Source of the DNA: Thermodesulfobacterium thermophilum DSM 1276
GTDB lineage: Bacteria > Desulfobacterota > Thermodesulfobacteria > Thermodesulfobacteriales > Thermodesulfobacteriaceae
Direction: 5' to 3'
Assembly: GCF_000421605.1 (NCBI RefSeq)
Contig: NZ_ATXI01000001.1
Location: 1-64,000 of the forward strand
DNA length: 64,000 bases
The translations under genes were made by a program, and so were the position numbers. The notes below the pieces were generated by a model. The model was not told where the DNA came from. It searched no databases and was given only the letters and a program-made list of their open reading frames with translations. Below, in pieces: positions 48,485 to 58,406 of the stretch; the stretch's first letter is position 1, and each line of letters begins with the position of its first letter.

Positions 48485-49174
48485 TTACTTTAACTCTACA
48501 GCAAAAGGTTTACTCACTCCAAGGTCAGAGGCTACCTTAGTAGCTGCTTTTTCTGCCTCCTCTCTGGAGGCATATCTACCTACATAAACCTTATAAAGAG
48601 TTTTTCCCTCAGAAGGAATAGCTTTTACCGTAACCTTATAACCTTTTTTTTCAGCTAAAGTTCTCAACTTTTCAGCAGATTCCTTTTGCGAAAAAGCACC
48701 CACCTGAAGCGCAAAAGACCCTTGTTTTATCTGGTTAGAAATTTTCGCTACCTCTTTGGTTTTAGAAATAGATGTTTTTTCTTTGGAAGGTTCTTTTACT
48801 TCAGATACCTTAGGTTTAGCCTGCTTTTTTTCTTTTTCTATTACTTGAGCTTCTGCTTTAGGTTCAGGTTTAGAAGGTGGGACAAAAGCTTGAGAAGAAG
48901 CATTTTTTTGAAGATCTACAGGTTTTTCTGCCGTTGCGTTAAGCCCAGAAGAAGGTGGTGAGATCGCACTTTCATTACTTGGAAGAAGTGGAGGTGGTGG
49001 GAGCTCCTCTTTAGAGGTAGACTCTGCGGCTATCTTCTCCTGTTCTTTAGAACCTAATTTACTTCCTACCCAAACTCCTCCAATAAAACTCCAAACCAGT
49101 ACACACAACCCAAAGAGTATAATAAAAACTAAAGCAATCCTACTTACCTCTATTTTTACCTTCTTACCCTCCAT
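48485..49174 (-). CDS. SPOR domain membrane protein
   Basis: A single transmembrane segment (VSRIALVFIILFGLCVLVWSFIGG) follows a short cytoplasmic start. A low-complexity Pro/Ser/Lys/Glu linker runs from about 45 to 145. A C-terminal SPOR domain (FALQVGAFSQKESAEKLRTLAEKKGYKV, LYKVYVGRYASREEAEKAA) binds denuded peptidoglycan at the septum. The layout is like FtsN or DedD, so a division role is likely, though no division genes are next to it. It follows argS by 14 nt. Confidence 0.88.
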   Translation of the reverse strand: MEGKKVKIEVSRIALVFIILFGLCVLVWSFIGGVWVGSKLGSKEQEKIAAESTSKEELPPPPLLPSNESAISPPSSGLNATAEKPVDLQKNASSQAFVPPSKPEPKAEAQVIEKEKKQAKPKVSEVKEPSKEKTSISKTKEVAKISNQIKQGSFALQVGAFSQKESAEKLRTLAEKKGYKVTVKAIPSEGKTLYKVYVGRYASREEAEKAATKVASDLGVSKPFAVELK

Positions 49175-49188
49175 AAAAAACCTCCCTT

Positions 49189-50841
49189 TTACATTTTTTC
49201 TGGGGAGTTAACCCCCAAAAGATTTAGGCCATTTTTTAAAACTATCTTACACCCTAAACACAAACCAAGTCTGGCTAAAGTTAACGATATATCTTCTGAA
49301 AGTACCCGATGTTTGGTGTAAAACTCATGAAATTGTTTGGCAAGGTCTAACAGATAATAAGTAAGTTTATAAGGGGCATAAAACTTGCCTGCTGATTCTA
49401 TCACCTCTTTAAATTCTTCTATCTTTTTGGCAAGAGCAATCTCTTCCTCTGAAGAAAGAAGGCTAAAATCTACCTCTCTCCAGTTTATTTCTCCTAAACC
49501 TTGCTCTGTTGCTTTCTCAAAAATGCTACAAATCCTTGCGTGAGCATACTGCACATAATAAACTGGGTTTTCTTGAGACTGCTTTTTGGCCAAATCTATA
49601 TCAAAATCTAAAGGAGAGTCGGAAGACCTGGATAGAAAAATAAATCTGGTAGCATCTACCCCCACCTCATCTAAAAGTTCTTTTAGCTCTACAAATTCCC
49701 CTTGTCTGGTGGACATGCTTTTTAGTTCTCCACCTTCTATAAGATTAACCATCTGAATAAGAATTACTTCTAAATTTTCTGGATTTAAACCTAAAGCCTT
49801 AAGAGCCCCTTTTAACCTTTTTACATATCCATGGTGGTCTGCTCCCCAAAGGTTGATCGCAAGGTCAAACCCACGGTCTACAAACTTTTCATGATGATAG
49901 GCTATGTCTCCTGCAAAATAGGTATATTCTCCGTTTGAACGTATAAGTACCCGGTCTTTTTCATCTCCAAAATCAGAAGACCTAAACCATAAAGCACCTT
50001 CTTTTTCATAAACTAAACCTTTTTGTTTTAAAAGGTTTATCAAAGCATCTACTTTGCCTTTTTCATAAAGGCTTTTTTCTGAATACCAACTATCATAAAC
50101 TACCCTGAACCTTTCAAGGTCTGATTTTATATCTTCAAGGATGGTCTTTATCGCTATCTCCCTGCAGATGGCTATGGCCTCTTTTTTTTCTAATTCTAAA
50201 AGGTTAGGATAGTCTGCCAAAACCTTTTTGGCTATATCGTAGATGTACGCACCTTTATAAAAATCTTCCGGAAAATTGATCTTTTCTCCTTTTAACTCCT
50301 TAGCCCTGAGATAAACAGACTCCCCTAAAATATCCATTTGAGTACCTTTGTCGTTTATGTAATACTCTCTGATAACAGAATAACCAGTGAACTCTAAAAC
50401 CCTTGCTAAAGAATCTCCGTAGGCTGCACCCCTTCCATGTCCGATATGAAGAGGCCCGGTTGGATTGGCGGAAACAAACTCAATCAAAACCTTTTTGCCT
50501 TTACCCAAGTTAATCCTACCATAGTTGTCTTTTTCTTCTATGACTTTAAGCAAGTTTTCAAGATAATACCGAGTAGATACCCAAAAATTGATAAACCCCG
50601 GTTTAGCAACCTCTACCTTTTCAAAAAGATTTCTTTCTTTATAAAGTTCTTGAACCAACTTCTCAGCTATTTCTAAAGGAGGCAGGTCTAAGGATTTTTT
50701 TAATACAAAGGCTATGTTGGTAGCATAATCCCCAAAAGAACCTTTTCTTGGGGTCTCTATTTCGAACTGAGGTAAAGGTATCTCGCCAAAAACAGTTTTA
50801 ACAGCCTTTTCTACTGCCTCTTTAATCCTCTGTTTTATCAA
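49189..50841 (-). CDS. argS: Arginyl-tRNA synthetase
   Basis: Class I enzyme of 550 residues. The HIGH motif lies in SANPTGPLHIGHGRGAAYGDSL, the KMSKS position reads KSMSTRQGEFV as is common in ArgRS, and a C-terminal DALR anticodon domain ends in LNLLGV. The start is TTG at 50841 with AAAGGAG seven nt upstream; it overlaps the Cys-rich miniprotein gene by 20 nt. Confidence 0.96.
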   Translation of the reverse strand: MIKQRIKEAVEKAVKTVFGEIPLPQFEIETPRKGSFGDYATNIAFVLKKSLDLPPLEIAEKLVQELYKERNLFEKVEVAKPGFINFWVSTRYYLENLLKVIEEKDNYGRINLGKGKKVLIEFVSANPTGPLHIGHGRGAAYGDSLARVLEFTGYSVIREYYINDKGTQMDILGESVYLRAKELKGEKINFPEDFYKGAYIYDIAKKVLADYPNLLELEKKEAIAICREIAIKTILEDIKSDLERFRVVYDSWYSEKSLYEKGKVDALINLLKQKGLVYEKEGALWFRSSDFGDEKDRVLIRSNGEYTYFAGDIAYHHEKFVDRGFDLAINLWGADHHGYVKRLKGALKALGLNPENLEVILIQMVNLIEGGELKSMSTRQGEFVELKELLDEVGVDATRFIFLSRSSDSPLDFDIDLAKKQSQENPVYYVQYAHARICSIFEKATEQGLGEINWREVDFSLLSSEEEIALAKKIEEFKEVIESAGKFYAPYKLTYYLLDLAKQFHEFYTKHRVLSEDISLTLARLGLCLGCKIVLKNGLNLLGVNSPEKM

Positions 50842-51013
50842 CCTTCGTCTCCTTTCTTAAATTTTTTAAAAGGGTTAGGTCAGGAGAATAGTCAGGACAC
50901 TTCAAGGGTTGGGTATTGTCAAAAGAAAACTTTTTGGCACAAAACTCCCTCCAAGCACAGGTAGCACATAAAACAGGAAGTTCTGAACTTGATCTTTCTT
51001 TTTCTTTCTCCAA
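50822..51013 (-). CDS. Cysteine-rich miniprotein
   Basis: This 63-residue protein of unknown function has four cysteines as C16-x2-C19-x5-C25-x13-C39 (LCATCAWREFC, then PLKCPDYSPD), suggesting a zinc or iron-sulfur site. The rest is charged and probably helical. The start is a TTG at 51013, six nt after AGGAG. It sits between rluA (3-nt gap) and argS (20-nt overlap) and so is translated with them. I have seen the CATCAW-type pattern in small proteins of sulfate reducers but cannot name a family. Confidence 0.72.
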   Translation of the reverse strand: MEKEKERSSSELPVLCATCAWREFCAKKFSFDNTQPLKCPDYSPDLTLLKNLRKETKVDKTED

Positions 51014-51016
51014 AGT

Positions 51017-51754
51017 TTACTCCTGGTCAAATTTTTTTAAATCTTGAAACTTTTTATTAAGAAACTCCAAATTTAAGGTTTTGTCAAGATTGGAAAACGA
51101 AAAATATGGAGGTAACGGAGCCAAGACTTCAACAGGCTGTTTTTCCAGAGGATGGGGGAAACATAAAAAACAAGCATGCAAAAGAATAGCTTTACCTTGG
51201 TTGACCAACCTTTTAGATCCATACCTAACATCCCCTACCACAGGGAACCCAAGACTACTTAGGACAGCCCTTAGTTGATGTTTTCTTCCTGTAATAGGAA
51301 AAAGCAAGACTAACGATCTATTTTTTACAACCTGTAACGTTTCATAATAGGTTAGACTTTCTTTTGCACCTTCTTTAGGTTCCCAAAAAACCAAAGCTTT
51401 GTGAGATTTTTGATCCCATTTAAGATAAGCCCTAATCAAGTGTTGCCCTTTTAAGGTTCCTTCTACCTCGGCGAGATAAATTTTACCCACCTCTTTCTGT
51501 TTAAAACTTTCGGTAAGTCTTTTAGCTGCTTTTGTCCTCTTGGCTAAAACTAACGCTCCAGAAACAGGTTTATCCAAACGATGAACCACCGCTAAAAAAA
51601 CGTTTCCTGGTTTATTATCTCTTTTTTTTAAATAATCTTTTAACAAATTTAACAAAGATACCTCTAAATCTTTTGCTCCCTGAACCACCATTCCAGCAGG
51701 TTTATTTACCACCAAAAGACTTTTATCTTCAAAAAGGATAAAATCTTCTTTCAT
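51017..51754 (-). CDS. RluA-family pseudouridine synthase
   Basis: This enzyme isomerises uridine in rRNA or tRNA. The catalytic motif is VVHRLDKPVSGALVLAKR with its Asp; LLFPITGRKHQLRAVLSSLGFPVVGDVRYG is the C-terminal signature. At 245 residues it lacks the N-terminal S4 domain found in RluD, so it is nearer RluA/RluC cores; the target uridine is unknown. It overlaps the AsmA-like gene (ATGA) and is followed by the Cys-rich miniprotein. Confidence 0.92.
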   Translation of the reverse strand: MKEDFILFEDKSLLVVNKPAGMVVQGAKDLEVSLLNLLKDYLKKRDNKPGNVFLAVVHRLDKPVSGALVLAKRTKAAKRLTESFKQKEVGKIYLAEVEGTLKGQHLIRAYLKWDQKSHKALVFWEPKEGAKESLTYYETLQVVKNRSLVLLFPITGRKHQLRAVLSSLGFPVVGDVRYGSKRLVNQGKAILLHACFLCFPHPLEKQPVEVLAPLPPYFSFSNLDKTLNLEFLNKKFQDLKKFDQE

Positions 51755-54700
51755 GGAGTCCGATTTATGTTCTCTCTTTCTTTTAAAAATTCTTCTTTCT
51801 TCTCTTTTATCTCCGAAGCCTTTGGAGAAGGCTTTTGATAAAACTCTTCAGAAATTCCGAATAACCTAAAGATAAAGGTAAAAACCCCTTTTCCTAAACT
51901 ACTGGGATGTAAGGGAATGATGTTATAATTATCGTATGTCCCTACCACCTGTAAAGGTAGGTAAACTAACATCCTCGGTTTCCCAAGAACCCATTTCCCT
52001 AACCCTGGAACCTTTTCTATGATCACGTCTATCGTCTTGAAAGGAGAGGCATAAAAAGTAAGGTTTAGCTCCTTGTTTTTCAGGTTGATCGGCCCTTCTC
52101 CAAACAATCTAAAACCTGAGGCTGAAAGAAAGACCTCGTCTATGACTAAAGTGGTATCGATAAACCGAGAGTTAAAAAGTAATTCTTCGTAGGGTAATAA
52201 CTGACTTTCCAAATTAGGAATTTTTCCTCTAAAAAGGTCTATCGGACTTAAAAAACCCAAAAGATGAGCTATAAGAGGAGCACGATAAACATATCCCTTT
52301 TTAGATTTAAGTATCAACTCTCCTCTGCTATTCGTAATCCAATCTTTACTATTTCCTTCAAAAAAGGCATATCCTTTTACCTTATAAGGACCTTCTAAGA
52401 TTACGGTAGGCATCTCTTCTGGATACAGACAGGAAAAAAGGTCTAACAGGTCTCCTTCTGAAGGAAAAAGTTCTACAAAAACTTGATGGTTCTCTTCTGA
52501 AAGGGAATAGATAAAATCTAATCCTAATCCGCAAAAATTAGCCTTGATCAAGTTGGCCCACAAAAGTTTCGCTTTTGTGTTTAAACTTAAGTCTAAACTA
52601 AAGTTTTCTACCTTATGAGAGGTAGGAAGAATAAGGTCGTTTGCGTTCACCTTTAACTCTGCTATTAGAGGAATCCCTTGGAAATAGTCCCAGATTTCTT
52701 TTTTAACCGTTTTATCAGAGGTTTCTTGGGTTGATTCTAAAACTAAAAACTTTTTTAAATTTTTTAAATCCATTTTTTCAGACCTTAAATCCCCTGTAAC
52801 CAAAATGTATTTTTGGTTGGTATCCACCTTTAAGTCAGCTAATAAGGTAGAATTGTTCCATTCAAACTTAAACTTTCCATAAATCGTATGGTTCTTAGCA
52901 ATCTTTCCTTCACCCTCAATCGCTATTTCATCTTTAACCTTAACTCCTTGAAGTGTAAGCCAACCTTCTTCAAGAAAAAGGTTTTTGTTTAAGTAGTCGT
53001 TTATCAAAGAAACTAAGATATTTTTTTCTTTTTTAAACTTTAAGTGCAAATTGTTTTCTACTAAACCTTCTAATGGGTAAGGTACCTTATCAAAGATTGT
53101 TCTTAACTCTTCCAAACGAGTTTTACCTTGCAGGGTTAAATCTATTTGATTTTGGTTTAACCTTAATCCAAACTTCTGTTTACTTTCTTTTCCGTTAAAA
53201 CTCCCAAAAATCGTTGTCTGGTTTTTAGTTTGGTCCAAAGTTATAGAAATTTCTTTATCTGAGATCTTAAAGATTCCTCGGGATTGAACCTGTCCGTCTC
53301 TATAAGCCAAAGATAGGTTTTCTATGTTTATCGGAGATTTTAACAGAAAAGAAGCCTCTTTAAGCCCTAAAACCTTCTCAATCTTATCCTTTAGCTTTTC
53401 TTTCACCTCTCCTTTTAGTTCTAAAAAAATTTCTTGGTCAAAAACCCTACCCTTACCTACAAAATTAGAGTCTTCTATTTCAAAAGCGGCCTCTCCAAAA
53501 GAAAGACACCCATCGCGCCAAACTAAAGGTAAACTTTCTGAATAACCAGAAAATCTTTCTCCTTTTACCTCTTCACTTACCCTAAGATTTACTGCTTTTC
53601 CCTTTAAAAAGAGATTGCCTAAAATAGCCTGTTTTAGGTTTACTTGCTCTTGGGTTAATTGTTTTAAATTCCCTCGAAATTCCCCTTCTTCTATCTCCAA
53701 ATTTTCAAATTTAAGACCCTTTTCTTTAAAAAACACAGCTACCTCTTTTACCTTATCCTTTAAAAACTCTAAAAACTCAGGTTTTATGGTCACTCCCCAA
53801 ACTTTAACCCCAAAGTCTAAAGAGGATAAATCTAACTCAAAACCTCCATCTTTTATCGCCAATTCTTTATTAAATACATTTAGATTGGAAAGATTTAGTT
53901 TGTTTTTGTAGTAAAAAATTTTAGCTGTTTTTAAGTACAAAGGTTTGTCATAAAAAGGCACGGCTAATGAGGCATCTTCTGAAGCTATCTCAAAGGAGAG
54001 TTGAAGAGCATCTAAAGGACCTTTTAGGTCTATCTTAGAAACAATAGAACCCTCTGTCTTAAATTCTTTTATTTTTTCTCGGTAAGGCTTGAACATGTCA
54101 AAGTTTGCTACAAGCTCTTGGATTTTTTCTGCCCTACCTGAGATGGTTCCTTCTAACCAGAGCTCAGGCTGTTTTTTTGAAAGGTCTAACTCAAAACTTT
54201 TTACCGTCCCTAAGACAGAACCTTCTACTGCCAACGTTCCGTTAAAGATAAGCCTTCCTTCTAAAAAACGCACCTCTCCTGTGACTTGTTCTAAGTCTAA
54301 AGGAAGAAAACCCAGAATGATATGACCTTCTTTCAACTTACCTTTCGCTTTTATCCTTTTATAGTCGATAAGCTCTTGCCAATCTTTTCCAGAAGAGACA
54401 ACCTCTATATCTTCCAAACTCCCTTTCTCTATAAAATCAAAAGCTTCTTTTACCCCCTTTTGTTTTTCAAAAAGAAGAATCCCTACTCTTTTTATCTCTA
54501 CCAAATCAAGTTTTTTAACCTTAAGACTTGCTTCTAAACCGTACTTTTTCTTGAAAAACTCTCCCTGTGCCTCTAAAAAAGGATTTCTCAAAACTATTTT
54601 TTCAAGGTTTAACATAAGCCCATCTTTTTGAGAGCTAAAGATTCCGGTAATAACGCCACCTAAAAGTTTTTCTTGAGGGAACTGTTTCAAAATCAGTTGG

Positions 54701-55434
54701 GGATTTAACATTTGAAAAGAAAGATAAAGGTTTTCTTTTTCTAAAGTCAGCTCAGCCATCAAATCAGAAGTAAGACGCCCTATAAACGGTTCTCCCCCCT
54801 TAATAAAACCGGTAAAATCAAAATTCCTAGCCTCAATTGAAGTTTCTAAGAAAAGAGATGCAAGATTTAACCTTCCTTTTATTTCAGCTTCCTTAAACTG
54901 AGAACTTTTAAGAGATTTTAACTCCCATAGGGTTTGTTGATTGTCTATTTTCAAAAAAAGATCTGTCTTATCGAAAATCAACCAGCCTATGGAAGATTCA
55001 TACTCTATAGTGGCTTCTTTAGCTTTAAGGTTAAAAGGAGCCATCTTTTTTAACTGGTCTCTTAACTGATACAAGTTTAAAAGTTCCGGTGACCGATAAG
55101 ATTTTAATTTAAGATTTTTTACCTGAAGGCTTTCAGGGAAAAATTTTAACCTAAAAATTTTGGATAAAGATAAAAAAGCAGTAGCCTCAGGAGCCTCTAC
55201 CTCATGATATCTATTTTTAAACACAAAATCTTCAATCTTTACCTTTCCTTCAAAAACATCTATCTTTATTTTTTTGTAGTTTATATCTATCTTCTGGGTA
55301 TTTTTTAAAAAGTTGATCAGAGGTCCTTTAATCCGGGGATGATTAAGAAAAAAATCTATGTTCACTACACATAAAAATAACAAAGAAAAGACAAAAACAA
55401 GCAAAAGAAGAGTAAAACGAATTTTTTTTACCAT
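51751..55434 (-). CDS. AsmA/YhdP-like large periplasmic protein
   Basis: At 1227 residues this is the largest gene in the window. One N-terminal transmembrane segment (IRFTLLLLVFVFSLLFLCVVNI) anchors a long periplasmic body. IDINYKKIKIDVFEGKVKIEDFVF is an AsmA-type opening, and the C-terminal region (FRGKIPNLESQLLPYEELLFNSRF, then EGPINLKNKELNLTFYASP) matches AsmA-like C-terminal domains. The middle is repetitive beta-rich sequence, as in YhdP/TamB-type lipid-transport bridges between the membranes. Phospholipid transport is inferred from the family. No Shine-Dalgarno is evident. Confidence 0.85.
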   Translation of the reverse strand: MVKKIRFTLLLLVFVFSLLFLCVVNIDFFLNHPRIKGPLINFLKNTQKIDINYKKIKIDVFEGKVKIEDFVFKNRYHEVEAPEATAFLSLSKIFRLKFFPESLQVKNLKLKSYRSPELLNLYQLRDQLKKMAPFNLKAKEATIEYESSIGWLIFDKTDLFLKIDNQQTLWELKSLKSSQFKEAEIKGRLNLASLFLETSIEARNFDFTGFIKGGEPFIGRLTSDLMAELTLEKENLYLSFQMLNPQLILKQFPQEKLLGGVITGIFSSQKDGLMLNLEKIVLRNPFLEAQGEFFKKKYGLEASLKVKKLDLVEIKRVGILLFEKQKGVKEAFDFIEKGSLEDIEVVSSGKDWQELIDYKRIKAKGKLKEGHIILGFLPLDLEQVTGEVRFLEGRLIFNGTLAVEGSVLGTVKSFELDLSKKQPELWLEGTISGRAEKIQELVANFDMFKPYREKIKEFKTEGSIVSKIDLKGPLDALQLSFEIASEDASLAVPFYDKPLYLKTAKIFYYKNKLNLSNLNVFNKELAIKDGGFELDLSSLDFGVKVWGVTIKPEFLEFLKDKVKEVAVFFKEKGLKFENLEIEEGEFRGNLKQLTQEQVNLKQAILGNLFLKGKAVNLRVSEEVKGERFSGYSESLPLVWRDGCLSFGEAAFEIEDSNFVGKGRVFDQEIFLELKGEVKEKLKDKIEKVLGLKEASFLLKSPINIENLSLAYRDGQVQSRGIFKISDKEISITLDQTKNQTTIFGSFNGKESKQKFGLRLNQNQIDLTLQGKTRLEELRTIFDKVPYPLEGLVENNLHLKFKKEKNILVSLINDYLNKNLFLEEGWLTLQGVKVKDEIAIEGEGKIAKNHTIYGKFKFEWNNSTLLADLKVDTNQKYILVTGDLRSEKMDLKNLKKFLVLESTQETSDKTVKKEIWDYFQGIPLIAELKVNANDLILPTSHKVENFSLDLSLNTKAKLLWANLIKANFCGLGLDFIYSLSEENHQVFVELFPSEGDLLDLFSCLYPEEMPTVILEGPYKVKGYAFFEGNSKDWITNSRGELILKSKKGYVYRAPLIAHLLGFLSPIDLFRGKIPNLESQLLPYEELLFNSRFIDTTLVIDEVFLSASGFRLFGEGPINLKNKELNLTFYASPFKTIDVIIEKVPGLGKWVLGKPRMLVYLPLQVVGTYDNYNIIPLHPSSLGKGVFTFIFRLFGISEEFYQKPSPKASEIKEKKEEFLKERENINRTP

Positions 55435-55479
55435 TGTTTATAGATTTTAACGCTAAACGGTTAAAAAATCAAGAAAAGT

Positions 55480-56427
55480 TTAGACTTGGATAAGTTTATA
55501 AGATAAGTGTATTGCCTGGATAAAACTTGACGGGTTAGCAACACCTTTGTTTGCTATATCATAAGCTGTGCCATGACAAGGAGAAGTTCTTATTACCGGA
55601 AGTCCTAAGGTTATGTTTACCCCATCTTCAAAATGTATAAGTTTAAAAGGAGCAAGCCCCTGATCGTGATACATGGCAACTACCAAATCATAACGTCCTT
55701 GATAAGCCCAGAAAAAAAGGCTATCTGCAGAATAAGGACCATGTACCGGAAGACCCGCCTTTTGGCAAAGGTTTATGGCCTCTTTTAAAACGGTCTCCTC
55801 CTCTTTACCTATAAGACCTCCTTCTCCTGCATGGGGATTAACCCCACAGAGGGCGATTTTGGGATTTAATACTTTTAGTTTTAGTAAAAATTCAAAAGAA
55901 AGCTTAGCTGTAGTAAAAACTTTGTCTGCGGTTATCTTTTCTGGGACCTCTTTTAGGGGAATATGTGTGGTAACCAGCGATACTTTTAATCTTTCTCCAT
56001 AAAAACTCATCACAAAATCTTTAGCCCCAAGCTCTTGAGCCAGCCATTCTGTATGTCCTTTATATTTAATACCAACTTTTTCTAAACCTTCTTTACTTAT
56101 AGGTCCGGTAACAATAGCCTTTATCTTACCTTCTTTAACAAGGTCTATGGCTTTTTGTACAAAAAGTCCCATTGCCTGGAATCCCTCAACCGAGGGTTCC
56201 CCGGGCTTTACCTCTATTTCGGTAAGAGATAGAATCTCTACCTCAAGAGGGATTTTAATCCCTAACCATTTAGCCCTTTGTTCTAAAACTCGAGCGTCTC
56301 CTATAATCAAAAGAGAAGGTAAAACCTCGGGAAATTTCTCTTGAAAATGTTTAAGTGACTTAAGGATTACTTCTGGACCTATCCCTGCAGGACACCCTAA
56401 GGTAATACCTATTTTATTTTCTATCAA
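55480..56427 (-). CDS. pdxA: 4-hydroxythreonine-4-phosphate dehydrogenase
   Basis: PdxA acts in DXP-dependent pyridoxal phosphate synthesis. GITLGCPAGIGPEVILKSL opens it; TGPISKEGLEKVGIKYKGHTEWLAQ, GVNPHAGEGGLIG and VVAMYHDQGLAPFKLI carry the three zinc histidines, and GLPVIRTSPCHGTAYDIANKG closes the site. The start is TTG at 56427, six nt after GGAGG. At 315 residues it is normal. It lies downstream of dnaK, separated by a 17-bp hairpin. Confidence 0.94.
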   Translation of the reverse strand: MIENKIGITLGCPAGIGPEVILKSLKHFQEKFPEVLPSLLIIGDARVLEQRAKWLGIKIPLEVEILSLTEIEVKPGEPSVEGFQAMGLFVQKAIDLVKEGKIKAIVTGPISKEGLEKVGIKYKGHTEWLAQELGAKDFVMSFYGERLKVSLVTTHIPLKEVPEKITADKVFTTAKLSFEFLLKLKVLNPKIALCGVNPHAGEGGLIGKEEETVLKEAINLCQKAGLPVHGPYSADSLFFWAYQGRYDLVVAMYHDQGLAPFKLIHFEDGVNITLGLPVIRTSPCHGTAYDIANKGVANPSSFIQAIHLSYKLIQV

Positions 56428-56437
56428 AAAAGACCTC

Positions 56438-56475
56438 CTTGGGAAAAGGAGGCTTTTTAGCCTCCTTTTCCCAAG
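56438..56475 (-). terminator. Strong hairpin between dnaK and pdxA
   Basis: A 17-bp perfect stem (56438-56454 with 56459-56475) and a 4-nt loop begin one nt after the dnaK stop. GAGGTC and then T6 follow on the minus strand. It probably terminates grpE-dnaK transcripts; the bases just after the stem form the pdxA Shine-Dalgarno. Confidence 0.75.
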
Positions 56476-56476
56476 T

Positions 56477-58384
56477 TTATTTCATTTCCTCAAAATCAGC
56501 GTCTATCACATCATCTCCGCCTTTTTTCTGAGAACCTTCTTGAGAAGAACTCTGTTCTTGAGACGTAGAAGAAGCCTTTTCTCTGTAAAGCATCTCTGCA
56601 AGTTTATAAGAGGCTTGAGTTAATTCATCGCTTGCCTTTCTTATTTCGTTTATGTCCTCTCCTTCCATAGCCTTCCTTAGTTGGGCTATTTTTTCTTCTA
56701 CCTCTTTTTTAAGAGGCTCTGAGACCTTGTCTCCTAATTCTCTTAAGGTCTTTTCTACAGAATAGATAAGGCTGTCTGCCTGGTTGCGGGCTTCGGCAAG
56801 CTCCTTTTTTCTTCTATCTTCTTCAGCAAACTGTTCTGCCTCTTTAATAATCTTCTGGATTTCATCTTCACTTAACCCTGAAGTAGGTCTTACCACGATA
56901 GACTGTTCTTTCCCGGTGCCTAAGTCTTTAGCAGTAACATGTAAGATCCCATCTGCGTCTATGTCAAAAGCAACCTCTATCTGAGGCACTCCTCTTGGAG
57001 CAGGAGGGATGCCTACCAGGTCAAACTTTGCGATACTCTTGTTGTCTTTAGCCAGAGGTCTTTCTCCTTGCAAAACATGGATGGTAACTGCTGTCTGATT
57101 ATCGGTAGCTGTGGTAAAAATCTGACTCTTTCTGGTAGGTATGGTGGTGCCTCTTGGTATGATAACCGTAAAAACACCTCCCAAGGTTTCAATTCCCAAG
57201 GAAAGAGGAGTTACGTCTAAAAGAAGCACATCCTTTACCTCTCCTTTTAACACCCCAGCCTGAATGGCAGCACCCATAGCCACCACTTCATCTGGGTTAA
57301 CACCTTTCACCGGCTCTTTTCCAAAGATTTCTTTTACCTTTTGTTGGACCCTTGGCATACGGGTCATACCACCAACTAAAATAACCTCACTTATATCCTT
57401 AGGAGTAATTCCTGCATCTTTCATGGCAATACGACAGGGTTCTTCTAATCTTTCTATCAAATCCTCTACTAAACTTTCAAGCTTTGCCCTGGTTAACTTC
57501 ATTACCAAATGTTTAGGTCCTGAGGCATCAGCGGTAATAAAAGGAAGGTTTATCTCAGTCTCTAAGGTGCTTGAAAGCTCAATTTTAGCCTTTTCAGCAG
57601 CTTCTTTTAACCTTTGTAAAGCCATTTTATCCTGTCTTAGGTCTATCCCATGCTCTTTCTTAAACTCTTCTGCGATGTAGTCTACTATTCGCATATCAAA
57701 ATCTTCACCACCTAAAAAGGTATCTCCAGAGGTTGACTTAACTTCAAATACACCATCTCCTACTTCTAAGATAGAGATATCAAACGTTCCTCCTCCAAGG
57801 TCAAAAACAGCAATCAAACCTTCTTTTTTCTTTTCAAGCCCGTAAGCTAAGCAAGCAGCCGTAGGCTCGTTGATAATTCTGATAACGTTTAAACCGGCGA
57901 TCCTACCTGCGTCTTTGGTTGCTTGTCTCTGACTGTCATCAAAATAAGCAGGAACGGTAATTACCACATCTTTTACTTCCTGGCCTAAATACTCTTCTAA
58001 ATCTTGCTTGATCTTTCTAAGGATCATGGCTGAAATCTCAGGAGGACTATAACGTTTTCCTCTTATTTCTACATGGGCGTCTCCGTTAGGTGCTTCTACT
58101 ATCTTATAAGGAACCTTTTTCTTCCATTCCTGTACCACCGGATCGTTAAACTTTCTACCCATCAATCTCTTAATTCCAAAAATGGTATTTTCTGCATTGA
58201 TAATGGCCTGCCTTTTAGCAGGAAGACCAACCAATATCTCTCCGTTTTCTTGAAAGGCTACCACCGAAGGTGTAGTCCTTGTTCCCTCTCTGTTAGGGAT
58301 TACCTTGGGCTCACCACCCTCAAATATGGCAACACAAGAGTTAGTAGTTCCAAGGTCAATACCTACTATAGGTACTTTGCTCAT
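56477..58384 (-). CDS. dnaK: Chaperone DnaK (Hsp70)
   Basis: This 635-residue Hsp70 has the N-terminal ATPase ([52 protein letters not shown]-type [26 protein letters not shown]), the linker [18 protein letters not shown], the substrate domain and a C-terminal tail ending in acidic DADFEEMK, as in bacterial DnaK. It follows grpE by 22 nt. dnaJ and hrcA are not in the window. Confidence 0.97.
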   Translation of the reverse strand: MSKVPIVGIDLGTTNSCVAIFEGGEPKVIPNREGTRTTPSVVAFQENGEILVGLPAKRQAIINAENTIFGIKRLMGRKFNDPVVQEWKKKVPYKIVEAPNGDAHVEIRGKRYSPPEISAMILRKIKQDLEEYLGQEVKDVVITVPAYFDDSQRQATKDAGRIAGLNVIRIINEPTAACLAYGLEKKKEGLIAVFDLGGGTFDISILEVGDGVFEVKSTSGDTFLGGEDFDMRIVDYIAEEFKKEHGIDLRQDKMALQRLKEAAEKAKIELSSTLETEINLPFITADASGPKHLVMKLTRAKLESLVEDLIERLEEPCRIAMKDAGITPKDISEVILVGGMTRMPRVQQKVKEIFGKEPVKGVNPDEVVAMGAAIQAGVLKGEVKDVLLLDVTPLSLGIETLGGVFTVIIPRGTTIPTRKSQIFTTATDNQTAVTIHVLQGERPLAKDNKSIAKFDLVGIPPAPRGVPQIEVAFDIDADGILHVTAKDLGTGKEQSIVVRPTSGLSEDEIQKIIKEAEQFAEEDRRKKELAEARNQADSLIYSVEKTLRELGDKVSEPLKKEVEEKIAQLRKAMEGEDINEIRKASDELTQASYKLAEMLYREKASSTSQEQSSSQEGSQKKGGDDVIDADFEEMK

Positions 58385-58406
58385 TTTTCAACCCTCCCTT
58401 TAATTT

